A stretch of 64,000 bases of DNA, taken from NCBI RefSeq assembly GCF_900117425.1, contig NZ_FPEH01000021.1, forward strand, positions 47,967 through 111,966, written 5' to 3'. The translations under genes and the position numbers were made by a program. Of the stretch, positions 55,019-63,855 are shown piece after piece. Source of the DNA: Novosphingobium sp. NDB2Meth1 (GTDB lineage Bacteria > Pseudomonadota > Alphaproteobacteria > Sphingomonadales > Sphingomonadaceae). Below the pieces are notes generated by a model. It had not been told where the DNA came from and did no database searches. It saw nothing but the letters and a program-made list of their open reading frames with translations. Each line of letters opens with the position of its first letter. Positions within the stretch are counted from its first letter, which is position 1.

Positions 55019-56275
55019 ATGCGCCGTGTCGTGATCACCGGACTTGGCCTCGTCACCCCGCTGGGCGGCGATGTCGAAACCACCTGGGCCAACCTTATCG
55101 CCGGCAAGTCCGGCGCGGGGCGGATCACCCGCTTCGATACGACAGGCCAGAAGTGCCTGATCGCCTGCGAGGTGAAGCCGGCGGACCATCCGTGGGGCTT
55201 CGACGCGAACAAGCGCGTCGATCACAAGGTGCAGCGCCAGGTCGATCCGTTCATCGTCTATGGCATCGATGCCGCCGGACAGGCGCTCGAAGACGCCGGC
55301 CTGGCCGACATGGACGACGATCTCAAGATGCGCACGGGCTGCTCGATCGGTTCGGGCATCGGCGGTCTGCCGGGGATCGAGCACGAATCGATCGTGCTGC
55401 ACGAGAAGGGCCCCGGCCGCGTCTCCCCGCACTTCGTCCATGGCCGCCTGATCAACCTGATCTCGGGCCAGGTCTCGATCAAGTACGGCCTGATGGGCCC
55501 CAACCACGCCGTCGTCACCGCTTGCTCGACCGGCGCGCACTCGATCGGCGACGCGGCGCGCATGATCCGCGACGGCGATGCCGATGTGATGCTGGCGGGC
55601 GGTTCGGAAAGCACGATCAACCCGCTCGGCGTCGCCGGCTTCGCGCAGGCCCGCGCGCTCAACTGCAGCTTCAACGACCGTCCGGAAGAAGCGAGCCGCC
55701 CCTATGACAAGGACCGCGACGGCTTCGTGATGGGCGAGGGCGCGGGTGTCCTCGTTCTCGAGGAATACGAGCACGCCAAGGCGCGCGGCGCGAAGATCTA
55801 TGCCGAAGTCGTGGGCTATGGCCTCTCGGGCGACGCCTACCATGTCACCGCGCCGCACCCCGAAGGCAAGGGTGCGGAACTGGCGATGCGCATGGCGCTG
55901 CGCAAGGCGGGGATGGAGCCGGGCGACATCGACTACGTGAACGCCCATGGCACCTCGACGATGGCCGACACGATCGAGCTCGGCGCGGTGAAGCGCGTGC
56001 TGGGCCCCGATCTTTCGGGGGCTTCGATGAGCAGCACGAAGTCCGCCATCGGCCACCTGCTCGGCGGTGCCGGCGCGGTCGAGGCGATTTTCTGCGTGCT
56101 GGCGATCCGCGACCAGATCGTGCCGCCGACGCTCAATCTCGACAACCCGGATGAAGGCACCGAAGGCGTCGATCTCGTGCCCAAGGTCGCCAAGAAGCGC
56201 GTGGTGCGTGCGGCGCTCAACAACTCGTTCGGCTTTGGCGGCACCAACGCCAGCGTGATCGTGAAGGCGATCTGA
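55019..56275 (+). CDS. fabF: Beta-ketoacyl-ACP synthase II
   Basis: 418 aa. Condensing enzyme of fatty-acid elongation with the Cys-His-His triad: C169 in ACSTGAHS, His in NAHGTSTMADT and His in AIGHLLGGAGAVEA. NNSFGFGGTNASV at the C-terminus. The start at MRRVVITG is used; an upstream start at 54968 would add 17 unrelated residues. Standard acpP-fabF-mltG order. Confidence 0.97.
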   Translation: MRRVVITGLGLVTPLGGDVETTWANLIAGKSGAGRITRFDTTGQKCLIACEVKPADHPWGFDANKRVDHKVQRQVDPFIVYGIDAAGQALEDAGLADMDDDLKMRTGCSIGSGIGGLPGIEHESIVLHEKGPGRVSPHFVHGRLINLISGQVSIKYGLMGPNHAVVTACSTGAHSIGDAARMIRDGDADVMLAGGSESTINPLGVAGFAQARALNCSFNDRPEEASRPYDKDRDGFVMGEGAGVLVLEEYEHAKARGAKIYAEVVGYGLSGDAYHVTAPHPEGKGAELAMRMALRKAGMEPGDIDYVNAHGTSTMADTIELGAVKRVLGPDLSGASMSSTKSAIGHLLGGAGAVEAIFCVLAIRDQIVPPTLNLDNPDEGTEGVDLVPKVAKKRVVRAALNNSFGFGGTNASVIVKAI

Positions 56276-56301
56276 GCCCGCAGCGCAGGAGGCGGCGTCC
56301 G

Positions 56302-57282
56302 ATGCGAAAGTCTGGCCGCCTCAGGATCATTGCGCTGGCCGTGCTGCTGGTGGTGGGCGCGTGGAGCGTCCACTTCCTCTACGGCTGGTACGGCAGCGGC
56401 CCGCTGGTCAAGGAGACCACATTCTCCGTGCCCGATGGTGCGACGCTGGCCGGCGTGGCGGAGAAGCTGGAGGCCGAAGGCATCGTCGCCTCGGCCAGCA
56501 CGTTCCGCCTGCGGGCGCGTCTGCTGGGCGGGAGCGAGCCACTGAAGGCGGGTGAGTACTCGATCCCGGCGCATGCCAGCGGCTCGGCCGTGCTGGCGAT
56601 CCTGCAGGGCGAGGGCGGCGAGGTACGGCGCATGGTCACCGTGCCCGAAGGCATGCCTTCGATCATGGTGCAGGAGCGCCTCGCCAAGGTCACGCTGCTG
56701 ACTGGCGCGGTGCCGACGCTGGCGGAAGGCTCGGTCCTCCCGGATACCTACGCTTTCCAGCGCGGCGAGAGCCGCACCGCGGTCGCCATGCGCATGCAGC
56801 AGGCGATGGCGCGCGTGCTGGAGAAGCTCTGGGCCGAGCGCGCGAGCGATACCGTGGCGCGCAGCCCGGAAGAAGCCGTGATCCTCGCCTCGATCGTCGA
56901 GAAGGAGACGGGCAAGCCGTCCGAGCGGCGGATGGTGGCGGGGCTCTATTCCAACCGGTTGCGGCAGGGGATGATGCTCCAGGCCGATCCGACGATCATC
57001 TACCCGATCACCAAGGGCAAGCCGCTGGGGCGCCGCATCCGCCAGTCGGAGATCCAGGCGGTCAACGCCTACAATACCTACACGATGGTCGGCCTGCCCA
57101 AGGCGCCGATCACCAATCCGGGCAAGGCCTCGATCGAGGCAGTGCTGCACCCGGCAAAGACCAACGTGCTCTTCATGGTGGCCGACGGGAAGGGCGGCCA
57201 CGTGTTCGCCGCGACGCTGCAAGAGCACAATGCCAACGTCGCCCGCTGGTTCGCGCTGCGCCGTGCGCGCGGGGAGCTATAG
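56302..57282 (+). CDS. mltG: Endolytic murein transglycosylase MltG
   Basis: 326 aa. One N-terminal membrane helix, a LysM-like subdomain (FSVPDGATLAGVAEKLEAEG) and the YceG catalytic domain with E200 in ASIVEKET, followed by LQADPTIIYPITKG and YNTYTMVGLPKAPITNPG. It cuts nascent peptidoglycan to terminate glycan strands. Third gene of the fatty acid/cell-wall cluster, 26 nt after fabF. Confidence 0.96.
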   Translation: MRKSGRLRIIALAVLLVVGAWSVHFLYGWYGSGPLVKETTFSVPDGATLAGVAEKLEAEGIVASASTFRLRARLLGGSEPLKAGEYSIPAHASGSAVLAILQGEGGEVRRMVTVPEGMPSIMVQERLAKVTLLTGAVPTLAEGSVLPDTYAFQRGESRTAVAMRMQQAMARVLEKLWAERASDTVARSPEEAVILASIVEKETGKPSERRMVAGLYSNRLRQGMMLQADPTIIYPITKGKPLGRRIRQSEIQAVNAYNTYTMVGLPKAPITNPGKASIEAVLHPAKTNVLFMVADGKGGHVFAATLQEHNANVARWFALRRARGEL

Positions 57283-57288
57283 GGCGCG

Positions 57289-57807
57289 ATGATGCGGGCG
57301 CCGCTGGTCGTGACGGCGGTGCTGCCCGCAGCGCTTCAGGGCAGGGCCGAGGGCCTGCGCCGCGCGCACTATCCGGCGGAGCGCAATCAGGTGCCGGCGC
57401 ACGTCACGCTGCTGCGCGCGCTGCCGCCTTCGCTGGAGGCCGAAGCGCGCAGCCTGCTTGCGGGACTTGCGGCAGAGATGCCGCCGGTGCCCGCGGCGCT
57501 CACCGGGGTGATGGACCTCGGCACAGGCACCGCCCTTGCCATCGACAGCCCCGCCATGCTCGACTTGCGCGGGCTGATCGCGGAACGCTTTCACGGCATG
57601 CTGACGCTGCAGGATCAAGGCGAACCGCGCCTCCACGTGACCGTGCAGAACAAGGTCCTGCGGGCGGAGGCCAGGGCGCTGCAGGCGGCGCTTGCCGTCA
57701 CGTTCCGCGCGGAACGTTTCACCTTCGCAGGCCTTGCGATGCACCGCTGGCTGGGCGGGCCATGGGAGGATGCAGGCCGCTGGGCCTTCCGCGGCCGGGC
57801 GCGCTGA
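57289..57807 (+). CDS. 2'-5' RNA ligase/phosphoesterase family protein
   Basis: 172 aa with the two H-x-T-x motifs AHVTLLRAL and LHVTVQNKV that define the 2H superfamily. Begins ATGATG (57289 or 57292). 6 nt after mltG, so probably co-transcribed. Substrate unknown; members act on cyclic phosphates or 2'-5' linked RNA. Confidence 0.85.
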   Translation: MMRAPLVVTAVLPAALQGRAEGLRRAHYPAERNQVPAHVTLLRALPPSLEAEARSLLAGLAAEMPPVPAALTGVMDLGTGTALAIDSPAMLDLRGLIAERFHGMLTLQDQGEPRLHVTVQNKVLRAEARALQAALAVTFRAERFTFAGLAMHRWLGGPWEDAGRWAFRGRAR

Positions 57808-57920
57808 AATGACCCTGCAAAAGGCCCATTTCCCCGGTTGACCCCGCGCCAAGCCGCGCCTAATAGGCGCCCTCACGCCGCCCGGCCAGCCTGCCTGACC
57901 CCGCGCGGCAATCCCTTCGG

Positions 57921-57997
57921 GGCGGAGTAGCTCAGCCGGTTAGAGCAGCGGAATCATAATCCGCGTGTCGGGGGTTCGAGTCCCTCCTCCGCTACCA
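57921..57997 (+). tRNA. tRNA-Met (CAT), elongator type
   Basis: 77 nt with encoded CCA. Acceptor GGCGGAG/CTCCGCT (first pair G:U), D-arm AGCTCAGCCGGTTAGAGC, anticodon loop ATCATAA (CAT) on stem GCGGA/TCCGC, T-arm GGGGGTTCGAGTCCCTC. The 5' end does not look like an initiator tRNA, and the body fits alphaproteobacterial elongator Met rather than tRNA-Ile2. The integrase gene begins 178 nt downstream, so the 3' part of this tRNA is the likely attachment site. Confidence 0.92.
57970..57997 (+). other. Predicted attL core in the tRNA-Met 3' end
   Basis: P4-type integrases usually recombine within the T-arm and 3' end of a tRNA gene. The stretch GGGGGTTCGAGTCCCTCCTC onward is the probable identity segment. 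The second copy (attR) would lie beyond this window, so the boundary is inferred. Confidence 0.45.
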
Positions 57998-58122
57998 ATC
58001 CTGTTTCCGGAGACCTCCACGAAGGTCCGGATTTTTCCAAAAATCGGCAGAAAAGCAGAGGGTTGCGGGTGATTCGCGTCCGCATGCGCCCTGTGCCTTC
58101 CACGTGCAGCCAGATTTGGTGT

Positions 58123-58178
58123 GGGGGTATTTTGGGGGTATTTTCGCGGAGTGTCGGAAAGGAGCGATACCCCCAATG
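58123..58178 (+). promoter_or_regulatory. Start-codon hairpin with duplicated left arm, integrase leader
   Basis: Tandem copies of GGGGGTATTTT (58123-58133 and 58134-58144) precede the integrase. TTGGGGGTAT (58132-58141) is perfectly complementary to ATACCCCCAA (58167-58176), whose last A is the first base of the integrase ATG; the loop carries the AAAGGAG ribosome site. The first copy could pair alternatively. Such folding would limit translation. Confidence 0.6.
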
Positions 58179-59429
58179 CCTCTCACAGAGACTCAGGCCA
58201 GGAATGCGAAGCCACGCGAGCGGGCTTACAAGCTTTCAGATAGTGAAGGTTTGTTCCTGCTCGTACAGCCAAACGGAACGAAGCTTTGGCGGATGAAGTA
58301 CCGCCATTCGGGCAAGGAGAAGCTGCTTTCGTTCGGTGCTTATCCGGCGGTGGGCATTTCAGCTGCCAGAGAAAGGCGAGCCGAGGCCAAAGCCCTGCTC
58401 ATCCAAGGTCAGGACCCCATGCAATCGAAGGGTCAGAGCCAGCGAGAAGAATTGGAAACGTTCGAGGCGGTCGCGAAACGCTGGCACGACAACCGCAAGT
58501 CTGCCCTCAATCCGGCTCATGCCGAGCGTGTTTGGTCCCGGTTGGAACGGGACGTCTTTCCTGCCCTCGGCCACAAGCCCATTAGCGACATCACCGCCCC
58601 TGACGTGCTCGCCATGATCCGGGAGATCGAAAAACGCGGTGCGCTCGACATCAGCCGCCGCGCCAAGCAGGGGGTTGGCCAGGTTTTCCAGTTCGCAATA
58701 GCATGTGGTCTGGCTGCCAATGATCCGACGACGCACCTTCGCGGGGCCTTGAAGCCTCGGCCCCGCGTTCAGCACATGAGCCGCCTGCCGCTGAGCGAAC
58801 TCCCGGCGTTTCTCGAAAAGCTGCGTTGCTATCAGGAGGAGGGTGAGCGGCGCTCGGCGATCACGCGTGATGCGGTCATGTTTGCGCTGCTGACTTGGGT
58901 CAGAACCAAGGAACTCCGGTTCGCCGTCAAGTCGGAGTTTGAAGGATTGAATGGCTCCGAACCCATTTGGCGCATTCCTGCACACAGAATGAAGATGGGG
59001 CGCGAGCACCTTGTGCCGCTTTCCGCTCAAGCCACTGCGATTGCCAAAAAGATGATTGCCTCATCGCCAGGCGATTACCTCTTTCCGGGCACTCATCCGG
59101 ACAAGCCGATTTCGGAAAACACGATGATCTACGCTCTGTACCGGCTCGGCTATCACAGTCGTCAGACAGTCCACGGCTTTCGAGGACTGGCTAGCACTTG
59201 GGCAAACGAACAACTGGTCGAATTCGGCAAGCCGGCAATCTGGATCCGGCGATATCATGAGGATTGGGTCGAGATGCAACTTGCCCACTCAGACAAGGAC
59301 GAGGTTCGCAGCGCCTACAACGCCGCAGAGTATCTCACACCACGCCGCCTCATGATGCAGGACTGGGCGGACTTCTTGAACGGTGGAACGGTCGTCGACA
59401 TCAAGCGTGGCCGCAAGCGCGCAGCGTAA
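58176..59429 (+). CDS. int: Tyrosine-type integrase (P4/DUF4102 type)
   Basis: 417 aa. N-terminal DUF4102-like domain (MPLTETQARNAKPRERAYKL, SDSEGLFLLVQPNGTKLWRM), SAM-like core-binding domain, and catalytic domain with R243 (VRTKELR), H333-x-x-R336 (HGFRG), H371 (LAHSD) and nucleophile Y381 (AYNAAEYL). All key residues are present, so it should be active. The start at 58176 is chosen by the family N-terminus; 58104 is an upstream in-frame alternative. It sits beside tRNA-Met, pointing into the element. Confidence 0.95.
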   Translation: MPLTETQARNAKPRERAYKLSDSEGLFLLVQPNGTKLWRMKYRHSGKEKLLSFGAYPAVGISAARERRAEAKALLIQGQDPMQSKGQSQREELETFEAVAKRWHDNRKSALNPAHAERVWSRLERDVFPALGHKPISDITAPDVLAMIREIEKRGALDISRRAKQGVGQVFQFAIACGLAANDPTTHLRGALKPRPRVQHMSRLPLSELPAFLEKLRCYQEEGERRSAITRDAVMFALLTWVRTKELRFAVKSEFEGLNGSEPIWRIPAHRMKMGREHLVPLSAQATAIAKKMIASSPGDYLFPGTHPDKPISENTMIYALYRLGYHSRQTVHGFRGLASTWANEQLVEFGKPAIWIRRYHEDWVEMQLAHSDKDEVRSAYNAAEYLTPRRLMMQDWADFLNGGTVVDIKRGRKRAA

Positions 59430-59438
59430 CCGCCTTGG

Positions 59439-59648
59439 TCAAAGTGGCCCGATCCAGTCTGCGCGCACCCGGTCAATGCCAGTTATCACTCCGTCGACGA
59501 TCACCTTGGAGCCAAGGAGGGAGTCAACGTTGTCTTCAGCTTCAATCACCCAGATCTCGTGCTGATCGGTTGTGAGGATCAGTCCGCGCTTGGCACGATC
59601 CAAAGTTCCAGCAATTCGCTGGCGTTCTGTACTCACTGATACCCTCAT
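59439..59648 (-). CDS. Small DUF5818-like protein
   Basis: 69 aa. TERQRIAGTLDRAKRGLILT and WVIEAEDNVDSLLGSKVIVDG suggest a small OB-like beta barrel; the pattern resembles DUF5818 proteins found on alphaproteobacterial elements. The ATG at 59648 lies 3 nt past the stop of the lytic transglycosylase gene, so it is the second gene of that pair. Function unknown. Confidence 0.55.
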   Translation of the reverse strand: MRVSVSTERQRIAGTLDRAKRGLILTTDQHEIWVIEAEDNVDSLLGSKVIVDGVITGIDRVRADWIGPL

Positions 59649-59650
59649 TT

Positions 59651-60295
59651 TCAGCGCCAATTGCGCAGAACATCCTGTACATAGCCCGGCGTTTCACCGT
59701 TCATCGGAATTCGCCCAGCACGCTCGACCGCGCCCGGGCCTGCGTTATAGGCAGCGACAGCAAGATGCACCATGCCAAAGCGGTCAAGAAGCGTCCTGAG
59801 ATAGCGCGCAGCCCCGGTGATGTTGGCAAGCGGATCATAGCGATTGCCAATTCCGAGGGCCTGAGCTGTTCCAGGCATCAACTGGCCAAGGCCAGCTGCA
59901 CCTGCCCTGCTCAGTGCCAAGGGGTTATAACGGGATTCTGTCCAGATCAGAGCGTCGAGCAGTCCGGGAGGCAGCGCGAACTGTCGCTCCGCTGCGGCTA
60001 CATGGGGGAGGTAGATTGCCCGTCTGAAACTCCCAGGCCTATCGCCACCCGCCACCGCACGAAGAGGGCGAACGGTCACTGGGTGTGATGGACTGCGACG
60101 CGGATTCAGTTCCTGATTTGGCCAAGCACCGAACGTCACAAGCGCAAACCCGCCTTGGCCAGTTTGAGTCGTTACGCCTGAAGTAGGATTGGAAGCGTGT
60201 GCGGGCATCGCGAGTGGAGCTTCGGCGGCCGATGCAGTGCTTGTCGATGCTAGTCCCAGCGCCAATGGCAAGACACACCCTGATAGTCTGGTCAT
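59651..60295 (-). CDS. Lytic transglycosylase (SLT domain), secreted
   Basis: 214 aa with a signal peptide (about 1-23). C-terminal Slt70-type domain: ALIWTESRYNPLALSRAGAA with catalytic Glu in TESRYN, GLGQLMPGTAQALGI and AVAAYNAGPGAVE. Such enzymes open peptidoglycan for type IV secretion or conjugation machines (VirB1-like), which fits its place in an integrated element. The start at MTRLSG (60295) is preferred over 60331. Divergent from the primase-like gene, with a LexA-like box between. Confidence 0.88.
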   Translation of the reverse strand: MTRLSGCVLPLALGLASTSTASAAEAPLAMPAHASNPTSGVTTQTGQGGFALVTFGAWPNQELNPRRSPSHPVTVRPLRAVAGGDRPGSFRRAIYLPHVAAAERQFALPPGLLDALIWTESRYNPLALSRAGAAGLGQLMPGTAQALGIGNRYDPLANITGAARYLRTLLDRFGMVHLAVAAYNAGPGAVERAGRIPMNGETPGYVQDVLRNWR

Positions 60296-60325
60296 CTCGA
60301 ACGTTCCTCTAGCCGACTCGCGTGA

Positions 60326-60340
60326 GAACATATATAGAAC
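60326..60340. promoter_or_regulatory. Predicted LexA (SOS) box GAAC-N7-GAAC
   Basis: GAACATATATAGAAC matches exactly the direct-repeat LexA site known for alphaproteobacteria (GTTC-N7-GTTC on the other strand). It lies in the 125-nt divergent region between the transglycosylase and the primase-like gene, 31 nt from one start and 81 nt from the other. Confidence 0.65.
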
Positions 60341-60420
60341 AAAGCGCGCAATAAAGCGCGTTTCGAATGGGCGCAGAGCGGAGGCTGCGCGGGCGGTGGC
60401 ATCCTTGATGGAGATGCCCG

Positions 60421-61317
60421 ATGCCGAATGCCCTTGTTACCGATCGCCTCGAAGTCCGTGCTCGCCAGATCGTTGCCGACCTTGGTGGCACCTGGTCGCG
60501 TTCGCGCGGCATGTGCCGATGTCCGGCCCATGAAGACCGCACCCCGTCGCTCAGCGTGACGCTGGGTTCGCGGGCCATCCTGTTCCACTGCTTTGCCGGA
60601 TGCACGAGTGACGCCGTGCTGGCTGCGCTGGCCCAGCGGGGCGTGAAGGCTTCCTCCCTGTTCGATGGGCAGGCGGAGGTGGTTCGGACCGCTCTGCCGG
60701 AAGCCGTGCCGACCGAGAGCATCCAGCGGCTCTGGCGGGAAGCAACGTGCCTCGCGGACAGCCCAGCCGAGCGGTATCTTGCAGGTCGCGGCATCTCCGT
60801 GGGATCGCCCGATCTGCGGTATCACCCACGCACACCGCTCGGACCCAAGGGAGCCGTGCGGTTCTTGCCCGCGCTGCTCGCGGCCGTGCGCACCGACCTC
60901 GGGGTTATTGCGCTGCATCGCACCTTTCTCGAGTTCAAGACCTTTACGGTCGCTCGGTTCGACGGGCCGAAGCGCGCTCTCGGCGCGCTTGGTCGGGGTG
61001 CGGTGCGGCTTCATGGGCCTCGCGGCGGCAAGCTCGGTCTGGCAGAGGGGATCGAGACGGCGCTCTCCGCGCGGGAGCTCTTCGGTATCCCATGCTGGGC
61101 GACGCTCGGTACCGAACGCTACGGGCTGGTCTCAATCCCGGAGAGCGTGAGCGAGCTACATCTCTTCATCGATCACGACGTTGCCGGCGAACAGGCAGAA
61201 CGCCGCGCCCGGGCCGCTTACGAACTGGAAGGGCGCGTGATCGTGACGCACCGTCCCGAGCAGCCGGGTGCTGACTTCAACGATGTTCTGCGGGCCTGGC
61301 AGCCTGTCACAGCCTGA
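60421..61317 (+). CDS. CHC2/toprim primase-like protein of a mobile element
   Basis: 298 aa. N-terminal zinc finger (C32-R-C-P-A-H37 ... HCFAGC61), middle DUF7146-like region, and a toprim domain with GLAEGIETALSA (catalytic Glu) and LFIDHDVAGE (Asp-x-Asp type). Proteins of this kind accompany conjugative elements and plasmids in alphaproteobacteria and probably synthesise primers after transfer; activity is inferred. The strawberry-notch-type gene follows after 72 nt. Confidence 0.86.
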   Translation: MPNALVTDRLEVRARQIVADLGGTWSRSRGMCRCPAHEDRTPSLSVTLGSRAILFHCFAGCTSDAVLAALAQRGVKASSLFDGQAEVVRTALPEAVPTESIQRLWREATCLADSPAERYLAGRGISVGSPDLRYHPRTPLGPKGAVRFLPALLAAVRTDLGVIALHRTFLEFKTFTVARFDGPKRALGALGRGAVRLHGPRGGKLGLAEGIETALSARELFGIPCWATLGTERYGLVSIPESVSELHLFIDHDVAGEQAERRARAAYELEGRVIVTHRPEQPGADFNDVLRAWQPVTA

Positions 61318-61389
61318 CCCACAGGAGAGGGGAGGGGGCGTGGAGCCTTTCGAGACCCGCATGGCGCGGGTGTCGTCAGGAGGTTTTCC

Positions 61390-63855
61390 ATGTCCACTCA
61401 CCCCACTCTTGCCATGCAGCTATCCTGTGAGCCTGCGGTCCTCTCGGTTGCGCGGGCACTTGCCGCCCGGCTCGACCGGTCAGAGCCGATCTTACGATCG
61501 ATCCTCAACGCCGAACTGAGCGCCCAGTTCGGCGGAACCGACGCTACCGGGCGCTGGTCGGTCCGCGATGCTCATGCCGCGCTCGAACTGGCGCAGATCA
61601 TCTGGCTGCAGCGAAGGGCGGAGATTGCCTTGAGCTCCAGTCCAGCGGACGCGGCATTGCTGTTTGACAAGCTCGACGCACTCGTTCCGCGTCAGACCGT
61701 TCGCAGTGACGAGCAGATCGAACTGCAGCAGTTCGCGACGCCGCCGCGCCTCGCATGGCTGGCGGCGCGCGCCGCTGCGCCCGCGAGCGGCGACCTTGTC
61801 CTAGAGCCCTCAGCCGGGACAGGCATGCTAGCGGTATGGGCAGCGAAGGTCGGCAGCGGCCTCGTTCTCAACGAGATTTCAGCGCTGCGCCGTGAGTGCC
61901 TCGGGCACCAGTTCCCCGATGCAGCAATCACCGGCCATGATGGCGAGCTCATTCATGAGCTCCTGCCTGCTGACGTGCGGCCCAGCGTCGTCCTCATGAA
62001 CCCGCCTTATTCATGGAGCGCCGAGCGGGGCCGCGATGGCAAGACCGCCATTCGCCACCTCCGCTCAGCATGGAACCGTCTCGCTGCGGGCGGACGGCTT
62101 ACGGCCATCATGCCCGAGTGGTTCGACCTCCCGGGCTTTCTCGACCGTACTGCCAGTCCGGCTACCCTACGCCTCGATGTCGCAATCGAGCGCGGGTTTG
62201 TCGCGCATGGGACGTCGATCACGACGCGGCTGCTGGTGATCGACAAGGTCGACTGTAGCGGCCAGACTCTCACCGGCCGGACTTCGGACTTCGGCGAACA
62301 ATGCGCGCTCGTTGACGCACTGCCGCCGCGCGCCGCTATTGCAACCGGATCGTCCGCGCCGCGACGGACGATCAACGTCCTGCCGCTGCTGCGCCCGTCG
62401 GCACGACCCGTCCCGGCGCCATCGCCCCGGACAGTATCGTCTGCCGGAGCATCGCCTGTCGCGTTCTCTGCGCTCGAAGTGCCGGCTGCGACGCCCGATC
62501 AGGTCGGTCACTATCTGCCCTACCGCCCGAGCCGGATTGCCATAGCGGGCGCTGCGGAGCACCCGACCCCCCTCGTGGAATCTGTCGCGATGGGTTCAAT
62601 CACCGCGCCCGTCCCGACTAATGTGCCCAAGCTTCCGGGCCACGTCATCGCAAAGGGCCTGCTCTCTGCCGCCCAGATCGAGAGCCTCATCTATGCGGTG
62701 AATGCCCATGCCCGTGACCTTCCCGGACTGTTCGAGCCCGAGGACAAGGGCTGCATCCTCAAGCCCAGCGCGGAAGGTAAAGCCTATCGCATGGGCTATT
62801 TCCTCGGCGATGGCACTGGTGCCGGCAAAGGCCGCCAGGTTGCGAGCGTCATTCTGGATCGCTGGGTTCAGGGCTTTCGTCGGCATATCTGGATATCGAA
62901 GAACGAAGCGCTGCTCGAGGATGCACGCCGCGACTGGTCCGCACTCGGGGGCTTGCCCATCGACATCCAGCCGCTCGCGACCTGGAAGCTGGGCAGTCCC
63001 GTCACGATGCAGGAAGGTATCCTCTTCGTGACCTATCCCACGCTGCGCTCTGGAAGGGCCGATGCAACCCGGCTCGACCAGATCCTTGCCTGGGTTGGGG
63101 CGGACTTCGATGGCGTGATTGTCTTCGACGAAGCCCATGCCATGGCCAATGCCGCAGGCGGCGAAGGTTCGCGCGGCAAGGTCAAAGGCTCGGAGCAAGG
63201 TGTCGCCGGCGTGCGCTTGCAAAACCTGCTGCCGCGCGCCCGCGTCCTCTACGCCTCGGCGACCGGCGCCTCGGACGTCAACAATCTGGCTTATGCGACC
63301 CGGCTTGGCCTCTGGGGTCCCGAAACGGCCTTCGCCACCCGGGAGGAGTTCGTCACCGACATCCGCGCTGGCGGCATCGCGGCGATGGAACTCGTCGCAC
63401 GCGATCTGAAGGCGCTTGGGCTCTACACCGCGCGCGCTCTGTCGTTTGCTGGGGTCGAGTACGAGATTCTCGAACATGCCCTGAGTGCGGATCAGGTCTC
63501 GGTCTACGATGCCTATGCCGAGGCATGGGCCATCATCCATGCAAACCTCCGCGAGGCCCTCGAAGCCACCCGCATCGTTGATGGGGAAACCGGTGGCACA
63601 CTCAACAGCGGTGCGAAGTCCGCGGCGCTCTCGGTCTTCGAGGGCACGAAGCAGCGCTTCTTCGCGCAGCTCCTCCTGTCCATGAAGCTGCCGAGCTTGC
63701 TGCCTGCCATCGATACCGCCATTGCCGAAGGCAATGCCGTCGTGGTCCAGCTTGTCTCGACCGCCGAGGCCATGCTCGACCGCCGTCTTGCCGATCTCAC
63801 CGACGAGGAACGCGAGGCGCTCGAAATCGATCTCAGCCCCCGCGAGATCGTGTAA
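61390..63855 (+). pseudogene. Strawberry-notch-type methyltransferase/helicase, truncated at residue 821
   Basis: 821 aa from a strong AGGAGG start. N-terminal adenine-methyltransferase-like domain (EPSAGTGMLA about 139, NPPYS about 204), a Pro-rich linker, then the SNF2/strawberry-notch helicase N half with Walker A GDGTGAGKGRQ (about 472) and D580-E-A-H583. Homologues known to me are about 1400 aa and continue past DLSPRE with a tyrosine, a helicase C half and a C-terminal domain. Here the frame changes at DLSPREIV and stops, and the following DNA is different and AT-richer. Hence broken, probably by an insertion; the N-terminal domains could still be made. Confidence 0.82.
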
